Notes under the pieces: model-generated | The model's database searches: none | Told to the model about the DNA's origin: nothing | The model's input: the letters and a program-made list of their open reading frames with translations, nothing else | Position numbers and translations under genes: made by a program | Shown here: one piece after another, positions 17,886 through 26,389 of the stretch | How positions within the stretch are numbered: position 1 is the first letter of the stretch | Layout: the number at the start of each line of letters is the position of its first letter | NCBI RefSeq assembly: GCF_017447225.1 | Contig: NZ_JAFSNZ010000060.1 | Location: forward strand, 24,475-88,474 | Direction: 5' to 3' | From: Methanobrevibacter sp. | GTDB lineage: Archaea > Methanobacteriota > Methanobacteria > Methanobacteriales > Methanobacteriaceae | DNA length: 64,000 bases

Positions 17886-18887
17886 TTAAATGAAAATATA
17901 AACTCCGACAAGAATTATAAGTAAAATGACATTTAATATCGTGAATATTTTCAAATATTTGATTTTAAATTCACTATGTTCACGAACGAGAATCTTATAA
18001 GAGATAAGATTGGCCATAGATGCTATAAGCGTACCGAAACCGCCAATATTGATTCCAATAATAATTGCCTCATAATTGGCACTGAATCCGCTTAATAAAA
18101 TTGCAGCTGGAACATTGGAAATAACTTGTGAAGCAAGAATGCCCCATATAACCTCATTGCCTGCAATCCATTGAGTAAAAAGCGAATAGAAAATCGGAAT
18201 ATTTTCGAGATTGCCTATTAATATGAAAAGGGCGATGAAAGTCAAAAGCAGATAATAATCAATACCGAGAACAACTCTTTTAAAGAAATTTTCACTATTA
18301 AAAGTTATCTTATCCATTTGAGGCAGAACAATTTCATTTTTTGGAATAAATAAAGATGACACTGCTAAAAATACAAGAGAAACCAAAATATACGGCAACA
18401 GCAATAAGAAAAATGATACGAATGAAATATCAGATACAGTATACATTACAATATTGTGCGGAGCTCCAATCGGAAGAACCATGCATCCCACATTGGCTGC
18501 GATAGTCTGCAAAGACACTGTAATTATTGCCAAATCAATTCTATCAACTTTTTTTAAAGCCAATATAGTGAATGGTACGAAAATAATTAAAGAAACATCA
18601 TTTGTTATAAATATAGAACTTAAAAAACATGTAAAAATCAAAACTAAAGAAAGTTCACGAGTATTTCTTATTTTAGTCAATAGCTTTCGAACCAGTCTCT
18701 CAAAAACAGACAGGTTCTTTAAAATTTCAACAAAAAACATTATTACTAAAAGCAATAATATTGTATCCCCATTAATGTAATAAAAATAATTAATGCTAGG
18801 TTTTACAAAAAAACAAGAAATTATGGCCAATATTAAAGAAATGGAAAAAACAGTTTCTTTTTTAAAAAAATCAAAAGCTTTAGTCAT
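17886..18887 (-). CDS. ArsB/NhaD-type (SLC13-like) permease
   Basis: A 333-residue multi-pass protein from the ion transporter superfamily that includes ArsB, NhaD and SLC13. Visible signatures are LIFTCFLSSIFITNDVSLIIFVPFTI near residues 80-110 (the conserved TNDV in a half-helix), a paired second-half TNDV-like region SNVPAAILLSGFSANYEA, and NIGGFGTLIASMANLISYK. It is shorter than classic family members (about 400-430). The start is ATG 18887, four bases after the TIGR04076 gene stop; a longer frame to 18950 would overlap that gene. Possible substrates include anions or Na+/H+; this cannot be resolved. Confidence 0.85.
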   Translation of the reverse strand: MTKAFDFFKKETVFSISLILAIISCFFVKPSINYFYYINGDTILLLLVIMFFVEILKNLSVFERLVRKLLTKIRNTRELSLVLIFTCFLSSIFITNDVSLIIFVPFTILALKKVDRIDLAIITVSLQTIAANVGCMVLPIGAPHNIVMYTVSDISFVSFFLLLLPYILVSLVFLAVSSLFIPKNEIVLPQMDKITFNSENFFKRVVLGIDYYLLLTFIALFILIGNLENIPIFYSLFTQWIAGNEVIWGILASQVISNVPAAILLSGFSANYEAIIIGINIGGFGTLIASMANLISYKILVREHSEFKIKYLKIFTILNVILLIILVGVYIFI

Positions 18888-18891
18888 GATA

Positions 18892-19206
18892 TTAATCAGC
18901 ATCCTCATCCATCGCTTCAAGCAAAAAGCTAACTGGCCTGAATCCATCATTGCATGAAATCATAGCGGATTTCTTATTTTTCATCCACCCATCATAAAAA
19001 TCTTCAGCACCGCAAGATAAGGCCATTACAAAAGAGGAAATGCTTTCCCATGCACTATCGCAAAAATCGTCAGGCTTTACCCATCCATTAGCAATGAAAA
19101 CATCACCAAGCTCAACATCACATTCATGTTCTAAAGGATTTTCATATTCCTCAATCAAATCATCATATCTTGCTTTTTTCATAACTGTGATTTTTACTTT
19201 TTTCAA
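18892..19206 (-). CDS. TIGR04076 family protein
   Basis: A 104-residue small protein starting (M)KKVKITVMKKARYDDL. It fits the TIGR04076 pattern: beta strand, conserved CD in EHECDVELGDVF, then KPDDFCDSAWESISSFVMALSCGAEDF, and the end MISCNDGFRPVSFLLEAMD. The family is common in anaerobes and uncharacterised; cysteine conservation hints at metal or redox chemistry. The likely start is a TTG at 19206, four bases after an AGGTGAT element, rather than GTG at 19215 inside that element. It precedes the permease gene by four bases. Confidence 0.8.
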   Translation of the reverse strand: MKKVKITVMKKARYDDLIEEYENPLEHECDVELGDVFIANGWVKPDDFCDSAWESISSFVMALSCGAEDFYDGWMKNKKSAMISCNDGFRPVSFLLEAMDEDAD

Positions 19207-19224
19207 TATTATCACCTAAAAAAA

Positions 19225-19256
19225 GAAAATGAAGTATCATTGACGTGTAATGATAC
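19225..19256 (-). terminator. Terminator of the YchF-type GTPase gene
   Basis: GTATCATT (19234-19241) and AATGATAC (19249-19256) form a perfect 8-bp stem with a seven-base loop covering the last codons of the GTPase gene. On the minus strand it is followed by a T-rich run ending at about 19218. The downstream TIGR04076 gene begins just after. Confidence 0.55.
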
Positions 19257-20427
19257 TGATAATGTCGCCATCTTTTAGTTCATAATCACTGGCAACGCGC
19301 ATATTTGACCTGGCATCGACAGCATGCATGAACTTATCACCAATGTCTGAGTGAACCAGATACGCTAATTGACGAGGATTGGAACCTCTTTTAAGCAGTA
19401 TTCCATCAGGCAGGACATTGCCTTTCTGGTCAGTGTATTTATGTTCATCCTGAACAGGATAAACAACAATATTTTCAAGCAGGTTAAAAATACCGTAATT
19501 CAAAGCATCCTGAATACCTGTGCTTCCATATTTGTCCAGAATATTGGTTTGAATATATTCCAATGCCTTTAATTGATTTTCAGATAATTCTTCAGGTTTT
19601 AAAATTTCAAAATGATCATCACCAGGAAGATAACTAATTAAACCAGCCTCATTAGCTCTGACCAATGCGATTTCGGATTCTGCTGAAGCAGGAATGACAT
19701 TAGGATATTTTTCCTTAATTCTTTTAATGTTTTCTTCTGATGTTGGTAAATCCGCCTTATTGGCCACAATCATCATAGGCTTGGCTATTTTAAGAACATT
19801 TCTTGTTAATTCAATCAAATCTTCCTCTTCCCATTTATTATAATCCGGTTCGATGTTTCTTTTTGCTTCTATAATATCTTCAATAGCTATTCCAGTACCG
19901 GATAATTGATCGAACAATACTTTTGCAATGTCTAAATGTTCTGCACCGACTTTTCTTATAAGCCTGACCCAATTTCTGGATAGGATTCCATACATCCACA
20001 TGACGATTTCATTTTCTAAAAATTCCAAATCATCAAGAGGGTCATGACTGCCAGGGTCGACAGGATTGCCTTCAAGGTCTGTTGAACCGGAAGCATCGAT
20101 AACATTGATAAATACTTTAGCTTGCATTAAATCATCTAAAAATTTATTTCCTAATCCTTTTCCTTCATGTGCTCCAGGAACCAGTCCTGCAACATCTATT
20201 AATTCTATAGGAAGTAATCTTTTTCCATCAACACAAATTGAATTTCTCGGATTGCATGTGACGCCTAATTCTTGGCATGGACAATCTTTAATAACATGAG
20301 CAACAGCTTTATTCGCATCTATTGTTGTAAATGGATAATTTGCCATTTCAACAGTTGAAGAAGTTGCTGAATTGAAAAAAGATGATTTCCCAACATTTGG
20401 TTTTCCACAAACTGCAATTTGAAGCAT
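19237..20427 (-). CDS. YchF/Obg-type GTPase (archaeal redox-regulated ATPase-like)
   Basis: A 396-residue P-loop GTPase/ATPase of the OBG superfamily. The P-loop GKPNVGKSS is at residues 8-16, the switch region has YPFTTIDAN, the G3 motif is [17 protein letters not shown], and the specificity motif NKAD lies near 225. The C-terminal TGS-like domain ends in [15 protein letters not shown]. An archaeal insertion, [15 protein letters not shown], is present. Archaeal members are associated with ribosomes and translation stress. The start is ATG 20427, with TGAT upstream. A terminator overlaps its end. Confidence 0.92.
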   Translation of the reverse strand: MLQIAVCGKPNVGKSSFFNSATSSTVEMANYPFTTIDANKAVAHVIKDCPCQELGVTCNPRNSICVDGKRLLPIELIDVAGLVPGAHEGKGLGNKFLDDLMQAKVFINVIDASGSTDLEGNPVDPGSHDPLDDLEFLENEIVMWMYGILSRNWVRLIRKVGAEHLDIAKVLFDQLSGTGIAIEDIIEAKRNIEPDYNKWEEEDLIELTRNVLKIAKPMMIVANKADLPTSEENIKRIKEKYPNVIPASAESEIALVRANEAGLISYLPGDDHFEILKPEELSENQLKALEYIQTNILDKYGSTGIQDALNYGIFNLLENIVVYPVQDEHKYTDQKGNVLPDGILLKRGSNPRQLAYLVHSDIGDKFMHAVDARSNMRVASDYELKDGDIISIITRQ

Positions 20428-20499
20428 AATAATCAATAAAATATTTAATTTTTAAAATATAAATAGTTTCATGAACTTATTTAAGAAATAAGGTGAAAT

Positions 20500-21366
20500 A
20501 TGGAAAATGAAAAACCAGCCGGAATGAAAATAAGACAAGGATTTCAAACATTTCTAACACAAACGAGAGGAAATACGACATTCAAACCAGAGCTATTTGA
20601 TTTGATTGATGTTGATATTAAAGTTAATAATTTGCCCCAAGTATTCCACAATTACAAAATAATTAACCTAACAGACATTCATTTAGGCCAATGGATCAGT
20701 CCACAGTATCTTGATGGTGTTGTGGATTACGTAAATAAACTAAAACCGGATATGATTACATTAACGGGAGATTACGTATCTTACATTATTGACGGATATG
20801 AAGATTCACTTTTAAATTCATTTAAAAGATTAAAGGCTAAAGATGGAAAGTTTGCTGTTTTGGGAAATCATGATCATTGGAACGGTGCGGACAGAATAAG
20901 AGAAATCTTAGAAAAATCAGATGTCATCGAATTAAGCAATGATGTCTATTCAGTTGAAAAAGATGGCGAATACATTAATGTATCAGGTGTTGACAGCTGT
21001 AGCGTCGGTGCTGATGATTTGGACAAGGTGCTTAGGAAATTACCGGATAACGGATACAGTATTTTGCTTGTTCATGAACCTGATTTCGCTAAAATATCAT
21101 CAAAAACCAACAGGTTTGATTTGCAGATTTCCGGCCATTCACATGGTGGACAGCTGGTAATACCTGGAGTTAAAACCACTCCGTTCAGATGCTCTTATTC
21201 CGTCAAATATCCTGTAGGAGCATACAAGGTTGGAAACATGATTCAATATACGAGCAAAGGTCTTGGAACCAATTCATTTTGGCTTAGAATTAATTGTAAA
21301 CCTGAAATTACATTATTCCACCTTAAAACGACTAAAAGAAAGAATATAGAAATAACTGAGGGTTAA
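20500..21366 (+). CDS. Calcineurin-like metallophosphoesterase (YkuE-like)
   Basis: A 288-residue enzyme with the full dinuclear-metal motif set: DIH (residues 59-61), GDY (90-92), GNHDHW (122-127), a histidine in VHEPD and GHSHGG (about 213-218). It resembles YkuE/LpxH-type enzymes that cleave phosphodiester or pyrophosphate bonds of lipid-linked substrates, though it has no clear transmembrane anchor at the N-terminus. Its stop codon ends at 21366 and the next gene starts at 21367, so the two are translationally linked. A joint role in envelope phosphate chemistry is inference. Confidence 0.9.
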   Translation: MENEKPAGMKIRQGFQTFLTQTRGNTTFKPELFDLIDVDIKVNNLPQVFHNYKIINLTDIHLGQWISPQYLDGVVDYVNKLKPDMITLTGDYVSYIIDGYEDSLLNSFKRLKAKDGKFAVLGNHDHWNGADRIREILEKSDVIELSNDVYSVEKDGEYINVSGVDSCSVGADDLDKVLRKLPDNGYSILLVHEPDFAKISSKTNRFDLQISGHSHGGQLVIPGVKTTPFRCSYSVKYPVGAYKVGNMIQYTSKGLGTNSFWLRINCKPEITLFHLKTTKRKNIEITEG

Positions 21367-23472
21367 ATGAACATCAATAACTTAATCAAATCGGCAGTAG
21401 TTATTATTTTGATTGCAATAGCTAACATAGGAACCATTATTGCAGCTTCAATGATAAATGATACAATCATACTAGGAAATTGGTATAATGCGATTATCAT
21501 TGCAATTGGAGTTACTATAGCCAACATCATATTCTGGCCGATACTGGTGAAATATTTAATGAAGTTTATTGTATGGACATTTGGAATTGGTGCGCTGATT
21601 ATTAACTCAATAATTTTTTATGGAGTTTCATGCCTGATTCCTGGAGTTTCACTTAGTGCAAGTGATGCATTTCTGGTACCACTTGCAATGGCAATTGCTA
21701 CTACAATTATTTCAAACATAACGGATGTTGACTATTATGACACATACATAACCCGTGTGTCAGATTACGTTTCAAGAGAAAAACCCCTCTATAAACGAAG
21801 ATTTCCTGGTCTGATAATGCTTGAAATAGACGGATTATCAATTGATATTTTAAAAGAGGCTATTGATAAAAACATGATGCCTACACTTAAAAGATGGATT
21901 GAATCCGATAGCTACACCTTAAAAGGCTGGGAAACGGACTTGTCATCACAGACAGGTGCCTGTCAGGCAGGGATATTACATGGAAACAATGAGAACATTG
22001 TAGCTTACAGGTGGGTTGAAAAAGAGAATGACAATCAGATAATGATTTCCGGGAAATTGGCTCATGCTCCGATAATTGAAGAGAGAATATCTGACGGAAA
22101 CGGGCTTTTATGCGATAACGGAACAAGCATTACAAACATGTTTACTGGAGATAGCCCTAATCCCATACTTACATCATCCAGATTTAAGTTTATGACAAAA
22201 AGGTATAATCAATCATTGAATGTGGTATTTCTGGAGGCATATTCATTCCAAAGAGTTATTGTTCTGTTTTTATGGGAGATATTGGTTGAAGTGAAATCCC
22301 AAATAATGCACAGATTAAAGAATATTCAGCCCAGACTTAGGAGAAACATTGTTTATGCGACAATAAGGTCCGGAGCGAATGTTCTTTTACGTGAAGTAGC
22401 TACGGAAACATTAATCGGAGACATGCTTAAAGGAGATATCAACAGTGCATATGCTAGTTATGTGGGCTACGATGAAGTTGCACACCACTCAGGAATTAGG
22501 GACGATGATGTGTGGAATGTGCTTAAACAAATTGATTTACAATTTAAAAGGCTTGAAAAGGCTCAAAAAAGCTGTGAGAGGAACTATGAGTTTGTAGTTT
22601 TATCCGACCATGGCCAAGGGAATGGTGCAACATTCAAACAAAGATACGGCATAACTCTCGCAGATTATGTGAGAAGGCTTCTGCCGGATGACATGAAAAT
22701 TTATGATAAAAATCAATTTATTTCAGACCACTTTAGAGATGCATACATTCCGGAAAACAAGCAAATTGAAAGCATTATAGGAAAAGTAGATGACATAAAA
22801 GAGACAGAATTCTTTTCAGATACAATTGAAACTTTAAAAGATAAAAGCCCTGATTTTATAAACATAGAACGTGTAGAAGAGATAACATCAAAGTATAAAA
22901 ATAATTTGGATTACATTAAAAGACATGAAAGTAAGGAACAAACCACTAAAAAAGCTGAAGATTCTGAGTTGATTGTTCTGGGTTCTGGGAATTTAGGTCT
23001 GATTTATCTAACGCAATGGCAAAAAAGATTGAATTACGAAGAAATAGTAATGCTGTTTCCAAATCTAATTCCTGGCCTTGTAAAACATTCCGGAATAGGA
23101 TTTATATTAGTGGAATCATTCACCGATGGTCCGATGGTTATCGGTGCAGATGGAATATATTACCTTAACAATGATAAAATAGAAGGGAAAAATCCATTGG
23201 AAAACTTTGGAAAAAATGCTGCAATGCATCTTAAAAGACATAATAAGTTTGAGCATATGCCGGATATTTTAGTTAATAGCTTTTATGATCCTGAAACTGA
23301 AGAGATATGTGCATTTGAAGAATTAATCGGTAGTCATGGAGGGCTTGGAGGAAGCCAAACAAGACCATTTATCCTATATCCATCAAATTGGGAAGATCCA
23401 GGTGAATTGGTTGGTGCAAAATCAATTTATGATTTCTTAAAAAAAGAAATGAATGAATTAAAGGACTCTTGA
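21367..23472 (+). CDS. Membrane-anchored alkaline-phosphatase-superfamily phosphodiesterase with holin-like N-terminus
   Basis: A 701-residue fusion. Residues 5-115 form four hydrophobic helices resembling the 4-TM (phage-holin-like) module. The rest is a type I phosphodiesterase/nucleotide pyrophosphatase domain: metal aspartate in MLEIDGLS (about 151-158), nucleophile region SQTGACQAGIL (about 193-203), YVGYDEVAHHSG (about 364-375), LSDHGQGNG (about 411-419), and a late HGGLGG. All metal-site motifs are present. Similar fusions occur in actinobacteria. It is start-to-stop adjacent to the upstream metallophosphoesterase and overlaps the convergent sirtuin gene by 15 bases. The substrate is unknown; a lipid-linked sugar phosphate or teichoic-like polymer is possible. 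Confidence 0.85.
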   Translation: MNINNLIKSAVVIILIAIANIGTIIAASMINDTIILGNWYNAIIIAIGVTIANIIFWPILVKYLMKFIVWTFGIGALIINSIIFYGVSCLIPGVSLSASDAFLVPLAMAIATTIISNITDVDYYDTYITRVSDYVSREKPLYKRRFPGLIMLEIDGLSIDILKEAIDKNMMPTLKRWIESDSYTLKGWETDLSSQTGACQAGILHGNNENIVAYRWVEKENDNQIMISGKLAHAPIIEERISDGNGLLCDNGTSITNMFTGDSPNPILTSSRFKFMTKRYNQSLNVVFLEAYSFQRVIVLFLWEILVEVKSQIMHRLKNIQPRLRRNIVYATIRSGANVLLREVATETLIGDMLKGDINSAYASYVGYDEVAHHSGIRDDDVWNVLKQIDLQFKRLEKAQKSCERNYEFVVLSDHGQGNGATFKQRYGITLADYVRRLLPDDMKIYDKNQFISDHFRDAYIPENKQIESIIGKVDDIKETEFFSDTIETLKDKSPDFINIERVEEITSKYKNNLDYIKRHESKEQTTKKAEDSELIVLGSGNLGLIYLTQWQKRLNYEEIVMLFPNLIPGLVKHSGIGFILVESFTDGPMVIGADGIYYLNNDKIEGKNPLENFGKNAAMHLKRHNKFEHMPDILVNSFYDPETEEICAFEELIGSHGGLGGSQTRPFILYPSNWEDPGELVGAKSIYDFLKKEMNELKDS

Positions 23473-24309
23473 AATCCAATAATCCAATATTTCTTCAACA
23501 TTTTCATCGAAACTTATTGTTTTAGATTCATTTTCTTTTATAGCTCCAGCATAATCCTTATTTAATCTGATTAATGTCGCATTTGGACTATCATGAGTCA
23601 TTTGTTCAAACGGATAACGGATAATGACCGGAGTATTGAAACCAACACCAATTTCTAAAAATACAACATTTTTATCGCCGATTTTATTTATAAAGTCCAT
23701 ATAACGTTGTCTGGCTTCATGCCATTTTTCATCCTCTACGAAAAGATTATCTTTTCTAAGATTTGTTTCCATTTCAGCCCCGCAAACAGGACATTTAGGA
23801 ACCAGATCTGATGGGATTTTACAGTCAACAGTCTTTTCAACCATTTCCTTTATTAATTCCTCATCATCATACAGTTTGTCATGGCATGCTTCACTGCATT
23901 GCAGAAGACCATAATCTCCCTGTGTTGCAAATATTCTTTCATCCTCAAATCCGTTAATCCAAAACTGATGTTCCACATTTGTCGTTAAAACGAAATAATC
24001 CTTATTTTCAACCAGTTTTAATAATTTCTGATATACATCTGTTTCACCAACACCAAATCTGTTAACATTGATATGTCTTGCCCAATAAGCCCATTTCTCT
24101 TCCGAGGTCTTGAAAGGATAAAATCCTGAGGAATACATGTCCCTCATTGAATATTTTTCAATGAAATCGGCAAAATTATCAGTGAAACGCTTACCTGCAT
24201 ACTCAATTCCTGCTGCAGTTGACAAACCTGCACCAGCCCCTATAACTACAAAATCCGCATCATTAATTTTTTCAATAGCTTTATCTAATCTTAACACAAA
24301 ACGATCCAT
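23458..24309 (-). CDS. Class M sirtuin (SirTM), protein ADP-ribosyltransferase type
   Basis: A 283-residue Sir2-fold protein of the SirTM class. NAD-binding GAGAGLS lies at residues 24-30, followed by GIEYAGKRFTDNFADFI, the class-typical loop. The active-site motif is TTNVEHQF (109-116) with Q130 where classical deacetylases carry histidine. Zinc cysteines are C138, C142, C173 and C176. SirTMs in bacteria and fungi ADP-ribosylate a lipoylated GcvH-like protein in oxidative stress. ATG 24309 starts one base after the macrodomain gene stop, with GGTGAT overlapping that stop, so the pair is coupled. No GcvH-L or LplA2 gene is adjacent, so the target is open. Confidence 0.92.
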   Translation of the reverse strand: MDRFVLRLDKAIEKINDADFVVIGAGAGLSTAAGIEYAGKRFTDNFADFIEKYSMRDMYSSGFYPFKTSEEKWAYWARHINVNRFGVGETDVYQKLLKLVENKDYFVLTTNVEHQFWINGFEDERIFATQGDYGLLQCSEACHDKLYDDEELIKEMVEKTVDCKIPSDLVPKCPVCGAEMETNLRKDNLFVEDEKWHEARQRYMDFINKIGDKNVVFLEIGVGFNTPVIIRYPFEQMTHDSPNATLIRLNKDYAGAIKENESKTISFDENVEEILDYWISRVL

Positions 24310-24310
24310 T

Positions 24311-25093
24311 TTAATCACCAAATAACAAATTTTTATATATCAAATAATCATCATCACCAAATACATTAAATATTACATGCTCCAAAGAGCTTTCATTGAA
24401 ATTCAAGTATTCATTTACAGTTCCAATGGCAATTTCAGCTGCTTTTTCTTTAGGGAAATTAAAAACACCTGTGGAAATACAGCAAAAAGCAATTGATTTT
24501 AAATTATGGTAGCTAGCTATCTCCAAACATGATTTGTAACAGCTGGCAAGTCTTTTACAGTCCAAATCATCCGGTTTTGAATTTGAAGCAATCGCCGGAC
24601 CGACAGTGTGAATTACATGTTTGGAAGGCAAGTTATAAGCATCAGTGATTTTTGCTTTTCCTATATCCTCATCCCTGTTTTGAGCTTTCATGATTTTTTC
24701 ACATTCAAGCCTCAATTGGATACCGCTAGCTGAATGGATAACATTGTCAATACAGTTATGCATTGGTATAAAACAGCCCAACAATTTGGAGTTGGCGGCA
24801 TTGACAATTGCATCTACTTTCAGCTGAGTTATATCACCCTGCCAAAGCATTAATTTACCATCAAATTCAGTAATGTCTTCCACGCCTACCAAATCTTTAG
24901 ATAATGTTTCATTTGTGAGAAATTCATCCTGAACTTCCAAAAATTCTTCGCTTATTGGGTTAGGTGGCCTTACGTTCATCAGTGAACGAAGCAGATTTCT
25001 CTTTTGAAAGTTATCATTGGGAAGTTCTATATTATCATGTCTCTCATTAATCAAATAATTTAAAAGATAGTCTAATTGCTGATTTGTATCCAT
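24311..25093 (-). CDS. Zinc-dependent macrodomain ADP-ribosyl hydrolase linked to SirTM
   Basis: A 260-residue protein. An alpha-helical N-terminal part of about 75 residues precedes a macrodomain with GDIT (86-89), NAANSKLLG (98-106) and HTVGP. The sequence GCFIPMHNC places C107, H112 and C114 as zinc ligands, the signature of the SirTM-associated Zn-macrodomains, which remove ADP-ribose placed by the sirtuin. A strong AAGGAGG ribosome-binding sequence precedes the ATG. It is the first gene of a two-gene operon with the sirtuin and is divergent from the HxlR regulator across a palindromic operator. Confidence 0.92.
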   Translation of the reverse strand: MDTNQQLDYLLNYLINERHDNIELPNDNFQKRNLLRSLMNVRPPNPISEEFLEVQDEFLTNETLSKDLVGVEDITEFDGKLMLWQGDITQLKVDAIVNAANSKLLGCFIPMHNCIDNVIHSASGIQLRLECEKIMKAQNRDEDIGKAKITDAYNLPSKHVIHTVGPAIASNSKPDDLDCKRLASCYKSCLEIASYHNLKSIAFCCISTGVFNFPKEKAAEIAIGTVNEYLNFNESSLEHVIFNVFGDDDYLIYKNLLFGD

Positions 25094-25128
25094 TTTAATT
25101 CCTCCTTACCCTATTATATTATCAGCCC

Positions 25129-25206
25129 ATATTTAAATGATTTTTGTAACTAAAAAGGAACTAAGTTACTTTAAAGTAACACTATTATTAACAATATATT
25201 TAATAT
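25129..25206. promoter_or_regulatory. Divergent promoter with palindromic operator between macrodomain and hxlR
   Basis: GTTACTTTAAAGTAAC at 25165-25180 is a perfect 16-bp palindrome. An extra half-site GTAACT lies at 25146-25151, facing AGTTAC at 25164-25169. TATA-like AT runs flank it on both sides: ATTTAAATAT on the minus strand at about 25129-25138 and TTTAATATTTAT at about 25199-25210 on the plus strand. The layout suits control of both operons by the HxlR protein. Confidence 0.6.
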
Positions 25207-25245
25207 TTATTAAAATTAAAATTAAAAATAAGAAGGTGAATTTCC

Positions 25246-25623
25246 ATGTCTGACGATACAGTTTGTCCGGTAGATAGAACATTAAGCTTAATAAATAAAA
25301 AATGGAGTATTCAAATAATAAGAGACCTCTTCTTTGGAAAAAAACATTTTAAAGAGTTTAAAGAAGGAAAAGATATAAGTAATAAAGTATTATCCAGTTG
25401 TCTGGCTGATTTAGAGGAAAATGGGCTGATAGAAAAAAGAGTCCTGAATACAAAGCCTGTAAGTACAGAATATTCATTGACCGAATATGGAAAGTCAATG
25501 AACAGAATCATCTATGAAATTGCGATGTTTACATTGGATGATGAAAAAGACAAGGTTTACAGCGAAAAGACAAAAGAAGAAATGAAAGAAAATTTCAGAC
25601 AAACATTGAAAATTGATGATTAA
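25246..25623 (+). CDS. HxlR-family transcriptional regulator
   Basis: A 125-residue winged-helix protein with the HxlR core: CPVDRTLSLINKKWSIQIIRDLFFGKKHFKEF, ISNKVLSSCLADLEENGLIEKR (recognition helix and wing) and STEYSLTEYGKSM. C7 sits at the position where redox-sensing members such as YodB and HypR carry their reactive cysteine; a second cysteine lies near residue 46. It probably binds the palindrome upstream of itself and responds to oxidants or electrophiles. GAAGGTGAAT precedes the ATG. It almost touches cbiE, which starts one base after its stop. Confidence 0.9.
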   Translation: MSDDTVCPVDRTLSLINKKWSIQIIRDLFFGKKHFKEFKEGKDISNKVLSSCLADLEENGLIEKRVLNTKPVSTEYSLTEYGKSMNRIIYEIAMFTLDDEKDKVYSEKTKEEMKENFRQTLKIDD

Positions 25624-25624
25624 T

Positions 25625-26272
25625 ATGGATGGAAAGATATTTATTATTGGAATAGGTCCTGGGGCTGAGGAATATCTGACTTTAAAGGCAGTAGATTGTG
25701 TTAAAAATTGTGATTACACAGTTGGAAGCACAAGAGCCATTGACCTTTTTAGCGATGTTAAAAATACCATTGCATTTAATGTGAAGGATTTGTTGGATAA
25801 GCTGGAAGAAGGAGTGGATTTGGCCGTTGCCGGCAATAGCGTTGCAATATTATCCACAGGAGACCCAGGATTTTCAGGAGTTTTAAATACCGTACTGAGA
25901 ATTTCAAAAGAAAAAGGATTTCCAAAAGACAATATTGAGGTAATACCTGGAATCAGTTCACTTCAATTGGCCGCTGCCAGAAATCATATACAATGGGATA
26001 ATGCGAATGTCATGACATTTCACGGAAGAGAGAATATAGAAGACATATTGGAAGTTATTGATAATGGAAAAACCACAATTGCACTTCCTTCAAGAAAAGT
26101 TAAGGACATGGCTCAGTTTTTACTTGACAATGGCGTCAGCGAGACAAGGCCTGTTACAGTTTGTGAAAGACTTTCATACCCTGACGAAAAAATTGTCTCC
26201 ACTTCACTAAAAAATATTGCCTCAAGCGAATTTACCTACATGTGTATTATGATAATAGAAGGTAAAAATTGA
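25625..26272 (+). CDS. cbiE: Cobalt-precorrin-7 C5-methyltransferase CbiE
   Basis: A 215-residue SAM-dependent methyltransferase of the tetrapyrrole methylase fold. The N-terminal GIGPGAEEYLT, the STGDPGFSG loop, and VIPGISSLQLAAAR are family markers, with FHGR and CERLSYPDEKI typical of CbiE. It acts in anaerobic cobalamin (corrinoid) synthesis, which methanogens need for methyltransferases; CbiT is not adjacent. The start is ATG 25625 preceded by GATGAT, rather than the in-frame ATG at 25613 inside hxlR. Its placement after hxlR seems coincidental or reflects shared transcription. Confidence 0.92.
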   Translation: MDGKIFIIGIGPGAEEYLTLKAVDCVKNCDYTVGSTRAIDLFSDVKNTIAFNVKDLLDKLEEGVDLAVAGNSVAILSTGDPGFSGVLNTVLRISKEKGFPKDNIEVIPGISSLQLAAARNHIQWDNANVMTFHGRENIEDILEVIDNGKTTIALPSRKVKDMAQFLLDNGVSETRPVTVCERLSYPDEKIVSTSLKNIASSEFTYMCIMIIEGKN

Positions 26273-26389
26273 TGTCAGAAATTCATTTTAATAATGTTTT
26301 ACTTTTTAAATTTTAAATTAAAATCTTTATAAGTCTAAAATCATAGTTTCAGTGTTAATTACTAAAAAAATTAACAGGTGAATGATACT

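Noticed and set aside
18888..18950. Extension of the ArsB-type permease upstream
   Set aside because: It would overlap the end of the TIGR04076 gene, and ATG 18887 immediately precedes the first membrane segment.
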